From contig NZ_AP018290.1 of assembly GCF_002368415.1 (NCBI RefSeq), forward strand, positions 9,911,717-9,975,716: DNA of 64,000 nt, read 5' to 3'. A model generated the notes under the pieces. It saw only the letters and a program-made list of their open reading frames with translations, ran no database searches and had not been told where the DNA came from. This DNA is from Calothrix sp. NIES-4105 (lineage in GTDB: Bacteria; Cyanobacteriota; Cyanobacteriia; Cyanobacteriales; Nostocaceae). The number at the start of each line of letters is the position of its first letter. Position 1 is the stretch's first letter. Positions 8,507 through 15,718 of this stretch are shown in pieces. The position numbers and the translations under genes are program-made.

Positions 8507-9013
8507 GTGGAATGGATTTTTTGCCCTATTGATGGAAGTATGAGAAGAGAGGAGTTTGACTGCGGGAATCTTGAGTTAAATGACTACCTCAAAAAATATG
8601 CGAAACAAAACGATGAAAAAGGTATTGCCAAAACGTTTGTAGCAGTTCCACAATTTGGTCTAAAAACTGTTTTAGGTTATTATTCTACAAGCATGGCAGA
8701 AATAAAACGCGAATCTCTACCTAAAAGTTACACTAAAAAATTACCTCGATACCCTTTACCCGCTATGCGTATTGGGAAATTAGCCGTAGATAAATCAATG
8801 CAAGGTAGAGGATTAGGAAGAGAATTACTTATGCAATGCTTTCGTAGTGCCGTAAAATTTTCATCTGAAATTGGTTTATTTTCAATCACTGTTGATGCCA
8901 TTGATGAGCAAGCGAAAGCATTTTATTTAAAGTATAATTTTATACCTTTTGATGATAACGAGTTGTCATTATTTATTCCGATGAAAACAGTATTAGCTGC
9001 CGTTGAACAATAA
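8507..9013 (+). CDS. GNAT acetyltransferase toxin (TacT/AtaT-like)
   Basis: A 168-residue GCN5-like N-acetyltransferase. The start MEWIFCPIDGSMRREEFDCG with NLELNDYLKKYA is typical of TacT-type toxins, which acetylate the amino acid on charged tRNA and block translation. The acetyl-CoA pyrophosphate loop is MQGRGLGRELL near residue 104, and the C-terminal F-Y-x-K-Y-x-F element is present. It follows its antitoxin by three bases, with GTG start. Both genes look intact, unlike the decayed systems next to them. Confidence 0.88.
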   Translation: MEWIFCPIDGSMRREEFDCGNLELNDYLKKYAKQNDEKGIAKTFVAVPQFGLKTVLGYYSTSMAEIKRESLPKSYTKKLPRYPLPAMRIGKLAVDKSMQGRGLGRELLMQCFRSAVKFSSEIGLFSITVDAIDEQAKAFYLKYNFIPFDDNELSLFIPMKTVLAAVEQ

Positions 9014-9083
9014 AAAATAATTTATAAAGTCATAAGCATTATCGGCGGGCAGGGATGCCCGCTCCACAAGAGTTAGATTTTGT

Positions 9084-10172
9084 TTACAGGACTTTGCACT
9101 GACCATGATGTCTTAACAAATGGTCGCATAATACTAGTGCTACCATTGCTTCTACCATTGGAACCGCGCGCGGTAATACGCAGGGGTCGTGTCTTCCTTT
9201 ACCTGCTAATGTTGTTTCTTCGCCTTCATTTGTTACGGTTTTTTGTTCTTTACGGATGGTGGCAGTAGGTTTAAATGCTACATTGATGATGATATTTTCA
9301 CCGTTGGAAATACCACCTTGAATGCCACCGGAACGGTTGGTGACGGTGCGAGTGTTACCGTTTTCATCAATGTAAAATTCGTCGTTATGCTCAAAGCCTG
9401 TTAATAATGTTCCGCCAAAACCTGAACCAATTTCAAATCCTTTGCTAGCAGGGAGTGACATTACACCTTTGGCAATATCCGCTTCGAGTTTATCAAATAC
9501 AGGTTCGCCTAATCCTTTGGGTACGTTACGCGCGACGCATTCGACGACACCACCTATTGAGTTACCGTCGTTGCGGATTTTTTCGATTAAATCTATCATG
9601 CGCTGTGCTGCTTCGGCATCGGGACAGCGGACTATGTTACTTTCTACTTGTTCAAGTGTAACGGTGCCTGGGTCAACAATACCTTCTAAATCTTTGATGC
9701 GTTTGACGTAACCGATAACTTCTACACCTGCAACTTGACGGAGAATTTTTTTGGCAATGGCGCCAGCTGCTACTCTACCAATAGTCTCGCGCGCGCTGGA
9801 ACGTCCACCACCTTCCCAGTTACGAAACCCATATTTTGCATCATACGTTGCATCAGCATGAGATGGACGATACTTTACCGACATCTCATCATAGTCTTGG
9901 GCGCGAGTATTTTTGTTGCGTACTAATATAGATATGGGAGTTCCCAGTGTTTTACCTTCAAACACACCAGAGAGAATCTCACATGTATCATCTTCTTTAC
10001 GTGGTGTGACAATTTTACTTTGCCCAGGACGGCGCCTGTCGAGTTCAAACTGTATTTCTTCTGGGGTAATTTCTAACCTTGGTGGACAACCATCAATCAC
10101 AACCCCCACTCCACCACCGTGAGACTCGCCAAACGTAGTAATGCGAAACAGATGTCCAAATGTGTTGCCCAT
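9084..10172 (-). CDS. aroC: Chorismate synthase
   Basis: Final step of the shikimate pathway: converts 5-enolpyruvylshikimate-3-phosphate to chorismate using reduced FMN. About 362 residues, the normal length. Signature segments are all present: [19 protein letters not shown] at the N-terminus, [47 protein letters not shown] and [20 protein letters not shown] near the end. The frame is open seven residues further upstream, but MGNTFGH is the conserved start. It stands alone between a toxin-antitoxin pair and decayed genes, so it is the housekeeping gene of this patch. Confidence 0.97.
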   Translation of the reverse strand: MGNTFGHLFRITTFGESHGGGVGVVIDGCPPRLEITPEEIQFELDRRRPGQSKIVTPRKEDDTCEILSGVFEGKTLGTPISILVRNKNTRAQDYDEMSVKYRPSHADATYDAKYGFRNWEGGGRSSARETIGRVAAGAIAKKILRQVAGVEVIGYVKRIKDLEGIVDPGTVTLEQVESNIVRCPDAEAAQRMIDLIEKIRNDGNSIGGVVECVARNVPKGLGEPVFDKLEADIAKGVMSLPASKGFEIGSGFGGTLLTGFEHNDEFYIDENGNTRTVTNRSGGIQGGISNGENIIINVAFKPTATIRKEQKTVTNEGEETTLAGKGRHDPCVLPRAVPMVEAMVALVLCDHLLRHHGQCKVL

Positions 10173-10298
10173 GATAATCCAAGTAAGCGCCAAGTTAATA
10201 TATTTTACCGCGTTAGCTGGCGATACAGAATGATGAATTTTTGTATATTTTAGAAGTAGAGTTTTATCGACATGAATTTCCTAATATTAGTTACCTTG

Positions 10299-10560
10299 TT
10301 ATAAGTGAATATAAGGCTTGGCTTTCAAAGTCTTCCTTGCTGCAAGTCTTGTTGGAGTATATTCTTCTTTTGCCAGTTTCTCTAAAGTTGATACTGGAGT
10401 GTTCTCATTACTTGCTATAGCTTCCTGAAGGTGCCAATCAAGAATACCGTGACCTTAATTTATTGGCTATTTCATCAGGTAGATTATATGCTAAATATTC
10501 TAATATATATTTAGACGTGCTACGGTGCTTTCCAATAGTAATAAGAGTAGCAGAATAATC
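10299..10560 (-). pseudogene. Remnant of a leucine-rich-variant/HEAT-type repeat protein
   Basis: The minus strand carries pieces such as LAYNLPDEIANKLR, then after a stop and frame change DWHLQEAIASNENTPVSTLE and KLAKEEYTPTRLAARKTLKA, ending at a TAA at 10299-10301. The spacing of A-x-N-x-N-T-P and L-x-x-L-A recalls the LRV repeat family. No start and at least one frameshift are visible, so this is a decaying 3' fragment. Confidence 0.55.
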
Positions 10561-10564
10561 AAAT

Positions 10565-10745
10565 ATGGTGGCGTAATAAGGCAATAATATTACTTGCTAT
10601 TTGATTGTGTTCTTCACTGGCGCCTGCCATTGCTACCGATTTATCCGTCTACGTATTCATGACGAATATCGTTATAATTTTCAGCTTTGAGATATTCTTC
10701 AACTCATGTCTGGTGAGGAAGTTTTACCAGGTTTTATGTTGAATT
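10565..10745 (-). pseudogene. Decayed partial copy of the neighbouring Uma2 gene
   Basis: This stretch is a mutated copy of the N-terminal part of the intact Uma2 gene just downstream (compare TTGTGTTCTTCACTGGCGCC at 10607 with TTGTGTTCTTCGCTAGCACC at 11350, and AGATATTCTTCAAC in both). The frame is interrupted. It points to an old tandem duplication. Confidence 0.65.
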
Positions 10746-10821
10746 TGCGTCGGGTGTGGGGGTAAAATAACTTCTTATTTTCGCTAAAAATTGTCATAAT
10801 TATATCAGGTAAACCTCAGTT

Positions 10822-10885
10822 TAGCTTACCCAAATGTTGAAGGAAATTTTCAGTGACGTTTTGGTTTATAAAAAGATTTTAGCGT
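10822..10885. repeat. Left copy of a ~60-bp direct repeat flanking the Uma2 gene
   Basis: The segment starting TTTAGCTTACCCAAATGTTG and running through TGACGTTTTGGTTTATAAA has a diverged second copy at about 11689-11765, in the same orientation, on the other side of the Uma2 gene. The pair may mark the ends of a duplicated or inserted unit. Confidence 0.5.
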
Positions 10886-10906
10886 TTGTTTGATATCTCA
10901 ACGTTT

Positions 10907-11473
10907 TTATATGACAGGTAGGACATCTTCGTAAATATCTGCCATTGTTAAAGTTAACCCTACTGATTTTAATTCTAAGCTATCATCTTTACCTAGAATT
11001 TGAAGTGCCCAATTTCCTTGAGCGTCTTTGCGATAAAGTTCTACTTTGATTTCGTATTGGGAAATTAATATATATTCTTGTAAAGATTTTATATTTTGAT
11101 AGTTTATACGCTTTTCGCGTTTGTCTGTAACCTCGGTGGAATTAGATAGTACTTCCACTATTAAACTTGGATTGGTTTTAAAGTATCTTTCTCTATCGTT
11201 GGGGTCGCAGGTAACTAAAAGGTCAGGATAGTAAAATATATCTACCTTTTGTACATTGACTTTGACTTTCATATCTGAAATATAAGCACGGCAAGAAGTG
11301 CCACGTAGATGAGGGCGTAATATAGCGTAAATATTACCTGCTACTTGGTTGTGTTCTTCGCTAGCACCTGCCATTGCAAAGATTTGCCCATCTACATATT
11401 CGTGACGAGTATCACTACACTCTTCAGCTTTGAGATATTCTTCAACGGTGAGAAAGTTTACAGGAGATTGCAT
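10907..11473 (-). CDS. Uma2 family (DUF820) restriction-endonuclease-like protein
   Basis: About 188 residues. The family start LTVEEYLKAEE is followed by RHEYVDGQIFAMAG, and the PD-(D/E)xK-like core is YYPDLLVTCDP with SLIVEVLSNSTEVTDKREK. These are the conserved motifs of Uma2 proteins, which are hugely amplified in cyanobacteria and whose function is unknown, though a nuclease activity is inferred from the fold. I start at ATG 11473 (MQSPVNFLTVEEYL); the frame is open eight residues further to a GTG at 11497. A decayed partial paralogue lies immediately downstream. Confidence 0.85.
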   Translation of the reverse strand: MQSPVNFLTVEEYLKAEECSDTRHEYVDGQIFAMAGASEEHNQVAGNIYAILRPHLRGTSCRAYISDMKVKVNVQKVDIFYYPDLLVTCDPNDRERYFKTNPSLIVEVLSNSTEVTDKREKRINYQNIKSLQEYILISQYEIKVELYRKDAQGNWALQILGKDDSLELKSVGLTLTMADIYEDVLPVI

Positions 11474-11609
11474 AATTTCTCGTTGGTGCGTTACCACATT
11501 GTGTTTTATTGTTTAATTTTAAAACATTCATCAGCATAGTCAAACGACTATCATTCTACACAGTTAAGCTAAAATGCTTACTATCTAAACACTAACAGGG
11601 CATATACAG

Positions 11610-11687
11610 ATGGGAAAAGGAAGGTTAGAAGCATTTACCGATGGTGTGATAGCCATTATTATTACCATTATGGTGCTGGAACTTAAA
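11610..11687 (+). pseudogene. Truncated TMEM175-family channel gene
   Basis: The start MGKGRLEAFTDGVIAIIITI with MVLELK matches the first helix of bacterial TMEM175 potassium channels (F-S/T-D-G-V-x-A-I-x-I-T-x-x-V-L-E). After about 26 residues the frame enters the ~60-bp direct repeat that also lies at 10822 and soon stops. The rest of the gene is missing, so this is a fragment cut at the repeat junction. Confidence 0.65.
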
Positions 11688-11688
11688 G

Positions 11689-11765
11689 TTTTAGCTTACC
11701 CAAATCTCATGTGTAAATTTTCATTGACGTTTTTGGCTTATAAAGATATTTTGGTGTTGTTCTAG
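11689..11765. repeat. Right copy of the ~60-bp direct repeat flanking the Uma2 gene
   Basis: Diverged same-orientation partner of 10822-10885 (shared TTAGCTTACCCAAAT and TTGACGTTTTTGGCTTATAA-like core). Its left border coincides with the break in the TMEM175 fragment. Confidence 0.5.
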
Positions 11766-11839
11766 GGCAAACGGGAGTTGGTCTTTTAGCCAACTGATAA
11801 CGCAAATGTTAAGATACTCATAAAGAGTTAATTGAGATT

Positions 11840-12043
11840 ATGAACAGCGAGTTAGTTACTCTGACTTACGAAATTGAAGTACAACCAGGAGAAAAGTTAA
11901 CTCTCCCGCAATCTTTAATTGAAAATATTGGTGCCGGCAGTTGGGTAATTACCATTCAACAAAAGCAAAAATTACCAACTCGCACGCATGACGCATTTTT
12001 AAACGGTTACGCACCAGAAGACGAAGGACTTTATGATGACTAA
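11840..12043 (+). CDS. Small hypothetical protein, possible AbrB-like antitoxin
   Basis: A 67-residue acidic-tailed protein: a strand-rich start (VTLTYEIEVQPGEKLTLPQS), then GAGSWVITIQQKQ, then a C-terminal motif HDAFLNGYAPEDEGLYDD. Tails of the A-F-L-x-x-Y-x-P-E-D-E-G-L-Y-D type occur in small cyanobacterial antitoxin-like proteins. No toxin follows: the next gene is convergent and ends one base away. Function is a guess from shape only. Confidence 0.55.
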   Translation: MNSELVTLTYEIEVQPGEKLTLPQSLIENIGAGSWVITIQQKQKLPTRTHDAFLNGYAPEDEGLYDD

Positions 12044-12634
12044 TTACATATTACGTAAAAACACAAAAAGGTTTCCAGTGGCGCCACGTCCTATTCGTAG
12101 GTCATCATCTAAATAAGATGTTATCCATAATGCTTCATTCCTGAGAAACTCTAAAACCGGAATTTTAAGTTCCGGAGTCCAAGATATATTAAAAGGATTT
12201 ATTGCGCGCGTCGTAAATGCACTAAAGCTAACTTTTGCTGTTTTGCCATCACTCTCAGTCCAATAACCTTCTGCTTCTATTTGCCATGTTCCTAGTAAAG
12301 GCAATGTAATTTCTGCACTGTTAGTTGTAGAAATTGCTTCGTTATCCTTTATAACCAATGTTTGCCAAATACGATTAATTTTGATTTCGCGTTCAATAAA
12401 ATCTGGAATTGAAGCAAACGACCGCGTAACAACAGTTCCTCGCGATGCGTATATCAAATCCCAACTGCCCGATAGTAAATTATGATGCGGTGACAGTGGG
12501 TTGTCTGTCGGGTTAACATCCTCTAGAGCTTTTACAAGTGCATCAACTTGTTCGCTTGATGCTGGAAATAATCTTTGCTTAAATTCTAACGCTTCAAGGC
12601 GCCGTAATAATTCCTGCTTGGTAGTTAGTGACAT
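12044..12634 (-). CDS. PAP/fibrillin (plastoglobulin-like) family protein
   Basis: About 196 residues. The family features are an N-terminal helix (KQELLRRLEALEFKQRLFPA), the lipocalin-like strand LLSGSWDLIYASRGT, and a C-terminal FLRNEALWITSYLDDDLRIG, R-G-x-x-G-N-L-F-V-F. Plant fibrillins sit on plastoglobules and thylakoids and bind lipids; cyanobacterial ones are linked to photoprotection. I start at 12634 (MSLTTKQ). The 5' leader is an interspersed repeat of the CACAGAGACACAGAGTACAC type whose last bases (AGAGGGG) lie 10-14 bases before the ATG. Confidence 0.88.
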   Translation of the reverse strand: MSLTTKQELLRRLEALEFKQRLFPASSEQVDALVKALEDVNPTDNPLSPHHNLLSGSWDLIYASRGTVVTRSFASIPDFIEREIKINRIWQTLVIKDNEAISTTNSAEITLPLLGTWQIEAEGYWTESDGKTAKVSFSAFTTRAINPFNISWTPELKIPVLEFLRNEALWITSYLDDDLRIGRGATGNLFVFLRNM

Positions 12635-12934
12635 AAAATAACCCCTCTGTGTACTCTGTGTCTCTGTGGTAAAAATAAGCACTGCACAGGCTAGAAGCCT
12701 ATGCTACAAATAACCTTTTCTGGAATTGTTGCCAGAGCTAGTGAAGTACATGTATTATATAGACACAACCCTTGGAATAAAATAAAGGTACAAACGTATG
12801 TAATCCCTCGTCTCAATCAAAATCTTCAACATCGGCGAATTATGGCAAGCTGACCGCGCGTCAAGGTAGGTTGTCAAATCGTTTCAATTCGTCACGAAAT
12901 TATTTGATTGTAGATGCCAAGGTGATAAAAGCAT

Positions 12935-13723
12935 ATGGAACAAATATATAAGTATCCGCGTACCCATCATATACAGGGTTCGCGATTGCAGCCTGGGGAT
13001 GAAGACCTAGATAGCATTCCTTTTGATGCTATTAAAAATCAATATGTGGTAGTCGAAGAAAAGGTTGACGGCGCCAATGCAGCGATTAGTTTTAGCTCAA
13101 CTGGTGAAATTAAGCTGCAAAGTCGAGGTCATTACCTAACTGGTGGCGCCCGTGAGAAGCATTTCAATTTATTCAAGCAATGGGCAAATACCCATGCGAT
13201 AGCTCTTTATTCGGTATTGGGAAGTCGCTATATTCTCTATGGAGAATGGCTATATGCCAAGCACACGGTATTTTACGATGCTTTACCCCATTACTTTCTT
13301 GAATATGATGTGCTGGACTTAGAAAATAAAGTTTTTCTAAGTACATTTGCTCGCCAGGAATTATTAGCCTCGTTGCCATTGGTATCTGTACCCATATTAT
13401 TTACAGGCAAACTTGAATCGTATAAACAATTAATTCAATTACTAGGCAAATCACATTACCAAACACCCCAGCATTTAAAGTGCTTTGAATTAGTTTGTCG
13501 GGAAAAAGGGCTTGATGTTGAACGTTCGCTTTTACAAACTGACCAAAGTGATGTGATGGAAGGTTTATATATCAAGCTTGAGCCATCGAATACAGTTACA
13601 TCTCGTTATAAATACGTCCGTTCTAGCTTTTTAACTACTATTCAGCAATCTGATGGACATTGGTTAAATCGACCGATTATACCTAATGTTTTGCGCGCGG
13701 GGGTGGATTTATTTGCGACTTAG
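12935..13723 (+). CDS. RNA ligase family protein (ATP-dependent)
   Basis: A 262-residue nucleotidyltransferase-fold ligase. Motif I is EEKVDGAN, putting the AMP-accepting Lys at K43; further motifs are LQSRGHYL, YGEWLYAKHTVFYDALPHYF, LEYDVLD, the motif IV-like MEGLYIKLE, and the motif V-like RYKYVR. The layout resembles the short RNA-ligase family that includes Deinococcus DRB0094 and other ligases tied to RNA repair. The next gene in the same direction is an HD-phosphatase/kinase fusion, the usual partner that heals broken RNA ends for sealing. An ~800-bp repeat-filled gap separates the two, so they may not share one transcript. Confidence 0.88.
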   Translation: MEQIYKYPRTHHIQGSRLQPGDEDLDSIPFDAIKNQYVVVEEKVDGANAAISFSSTGEIKLQSRGHYLTGGAREKHFNLFKQWANTHAIALYSVLGSRYILYGEWLYAKHTVFYDALPHYFLEYDVLDLENKVFLSTFARQELLASLPLVSVPILFTGKLESYKQLIQLLGKSHYQTPQHLKCFELVCREKGLDVERSLLQTDQSDVMEGLYIKLEPSNTVTSRYKYVRSSFLTTIQQSDGHWLNRPIIPNVLRAGVDLFAT

Positions 13724-14010
13724 GGATGCGAAATTAATCCCCCCTAGCCCCGAATGTTGCTTACTTAAGCATTTGGAGGCGCCAACAAAAAATTGGGTAG
13801 CTGACATCTTGCACCACGAGCTTCCAATCGAATGAAAGAGCTTGTAATGCTTATTTTTGCTTCGGGTGGGCACTGCCCACCTTACCTTTGTTGAGAAGGT
13901 GCAAGATGTGAGGTAGGGTGCGTGAAAGCTATTACAGTCAAGCAGTGTAACAAAAAATTAAAATGCTTTTACGCACCATCCATTGTTAAGTAAGTGCCAT
14001 TCCCCCCTAG
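13724..14010. other. Repeat-rich intergenic stretch after the RNA ligase
   Basis: Contains GGTGGGCACTGCCCACC (13864-13880), a GTAGGGTGCGTGA...TTACGCACC inverted pair (about 13915-13978) and C-rich CCCCCCTAGCCCC runs. No gene is visible. Confidence 0.6.
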
Positions 14011-14195
14011 CCCCCCTTAATAAGGCTACCGTGTACACACATCTTTAAGAATCGCCTTATTTACCCTCCTTTGTGACCTTTGTGTCTTTGTGGTTCCTTA
14101 AAAAATAAACCACGAAGGCACAAAGAACACAAAGAAAGAGAAGAAAAGTAACCCATGAGAACTTGTGTGTACACCGTAGCCTTAATAAGGGGGGA
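14011..14195. repeat. Fold-back MITE-like element, copy 1
   Basis: About 185 bp with complementary ends (CCCCTTAATAAGGCTACCG TGTACACAC at one end, its complement at the other) and complementary inner arms (CCTTTGTGTCTTTGTGGTTC versus AACCACGAAGGCACAAAG). The whole unit would fold into a long hairpin. Related copies are at 14249-14449 and 59424-59604. No coding capacity. Confidence 0.75.
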
Positions 14196-14248
14196 ACAAG
14201 AGGGGTTTTCTTAGCCCTTTATTAATAAAAAAAAGAGTGTTTTTCTTA

Positions 14249-14449
14249 GCCCCCCTTTCACGCGGCTGCGGTGTACACACATCTTTGATAATCATTTTTA
14301 TATTCCCCTCTTTGTGCCCTTTGTGTCTTCGTGGTTCCTTAAACGAATAAACCACAAAGGTCACAAAGGGCACAAAGGAAGAGAAGAAAGGAAAGAAAGA
14401 TAACTTTGAAAAACTTGTGTGTACACGGTAGCTTCCACGCGGGGGGTTG
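14249..14449. repeat. Fold-back MITE-like element, copy 2
   Basis: Same inner structure as copy 1 (GTGTACACACATCTTTGATA ... GTGTGTACAC, with CTTTGTG/CACAAAG arms), but the outermost arm is CACGCGG/CCACGCG instead of TTAATAAGG. It ends 68 bases before the ATG of the HD-kinase gene, so it lies in that gene's upstream region. Confidence 0.75.
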
Positions 14450-14476
14450 GGGGGATCAAACCCAAGTATTTTTTTT

Positions 14477-14503
14477 ACCACAGAGACACAGAGTACACAG
14501 AGG
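14477..14503 (+). repeat. CACAGAGACACAGAG-type repeat forming the 5' leader of the next gene
   Basis: ACCACAGAGACACAGAGTAC followed by ACAGAGG. The repeat's terminal AGAGG runs into AGGAGGA, a perfect Shine-Dalgarno, 8-15 bases before the ATG at 14518. A copy in the same arrangement precedes the fibrillin gene (ATG at 12634), and another lies at 20364-20391. Confidence 0.7.
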
Positions 14504-14517
14504 AGGAGGATACGAGT

Positions 14518-15654
14518 ATGAGTTCGTCTTGGTTATTTCCTTATTGCCCCAATGAAACAAACTGGTCAATAAATTGGGCAACTCTTGAATCAGAATTTGA
14601 TTGGTTACGCGCGCTTGCTGATTGCCCCCAAGACCCACGCTATCATGCTGAGGGTAATGTACTTATACATACAAAACTTGTGTGTGAAGCATTGGTTGCA
14701 TTACCTCAATGGCGCCTGTTACCAGAAAATTGTCGTTCAATATTATTTGCTGCTGCTTTACTTCATGATGTGGCTAAACCTGCTGCTACTTTAATTGAAA
14801 CTGATGGCGCCATTTCTTCAAAGGGTCATGTTTTGCAGGGGGCAAAAATGGCACAGCAAATTCTCTGGGATATAAATGTACCTTTTAGAGAACGTGAAGC
14901 AATAGTTGCTTTGGTTAAATATGGCAGCTTACCTTTATGGTTTTGGGATAAACCAAATCCCGAACGGTCGGTTATTAAAACTAGTCAAATTATTAGATGC
15001 GACATGTTAGCAATGCTGGCAGAAGCAGATGTACGTGGACGTTACTGTAATGACCAAGCGCAGTTATTCGAGCGTATTGAGTTTTTCCGGGAATATGCTA
15101 TTGAAAATAAGTGCTTTGACAAACCACGACAATTTGCTAATTCCCATAGTCGGTTTATTTACTTCCAGAAGGAACAAGGCAACCCAGACTATGAAGCATA
15201 CGATGACACGCGCGCGGAAGTAGTAATGATGTCAGGACTACCAGGTTCAGGTAAAGACACTTGGATACAACAAAACCTCCCCGACTGGCAGATTATTTCC
15301 CTCGATAAACTGCGTCAAACTATGGATATTGACCCAGACGAAAATCAAGGAGAAGTCGTCAACGCAGCAAAGATATTAGCCAAAGAATACCTGCGAAACG
15401 GACAATCATTTGTTTGGAATGCAACAAACCTCAGTAGCCAATTACGCGGAATGTTAATTCGTCAATTTGCCAGCTATCAAGCAAAAATTCGCATAGTCTA
15501 TTTAGAGGCGCCTTGGCACACATTACTAGAAAGAAACAAAAAACGCACAGCCAAAGTACCAGAGAAAATTCTGCACAAAATGAAAAACCGTTTAGAAGTG
15601 CCCAACATCACCGAAGCACACGAAGTAAATTGGATAACCGTAGGGGCGGGTTAA
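14518..15654 (+). CDS. HD-domain phosphatase / P-loop polynucleotide kinase fusion
   Basis: About 378 residues. The N-terminal ~200 residues form an HD metal-phosphohydrolase domain (RYHAEGNVLIHTKLV, AAALLHDVAKPA, SSKGHVLQGA). The C-terminal ~150 residues form an AAA_33-type kinase with P-loop SGLPGSGKDTW (K246), a LDKLRQTM segment and a lid with ERNKKRTAKVPEKI. Such HD-Pnkp fusions remove 2',3'-cyclic or 3'-phosphate and phosphorylate 5'-OH RNA ends; Deinococcus DRB0098, next to RNA ligase DRB0094, is the known example. Here it follows an RNA ligase and precedes a multidomain RNA-processing protein. ATG 14518 has AGGAGG upstream. Confidence 0.88.
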   Translation: MSSSWLFPYCPNETNWSINWATLESEFDWLRALADCPQDPRYHAEGNVLIHTKLVCEALVALPQWRLLPENCRSILFAAALLHDVAKPAATLIETDGAISSKGHVLQGAKMAQQILWDINVPFREREAIVALVKYGSLPLWFWDKPNPERSVIKTSQIIRCDMLAMLAEADVRGRYCNDQAQLFERIEFFREYAIENKCFDKPRQFANSHSRFIYFQKEQGNPDYEAYDDTRAEVVMMSGLPGSGKDTWIQQNLPDWQIISLDKLRQTMDIDPDENQGEVVNAAKILAKEYLRNGQSFVWNATNLSSQLRGMLIRQFASYQAKIRIVYLEAPWHTLLERNKKRTAKVPEKILHKMKNRLEVPNITEAHEVNWITVGAG

Positions 15655-15718
15655 CAAACATCCTAAAACGAAGCCAACCATCTCGTAAACCCGCCCCCTC
15701 TTACAAGAATATAAAACC

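Noticed and set aside
9080-10122. Several open frames on the plus strand across chorismate synthase
   Set aside because: They are antisense shadows of a well-conserved gene.
14182-14481. Minus-strand open frame of 99 residues
   Set aside because: It lies wholly within fold-back repeats.
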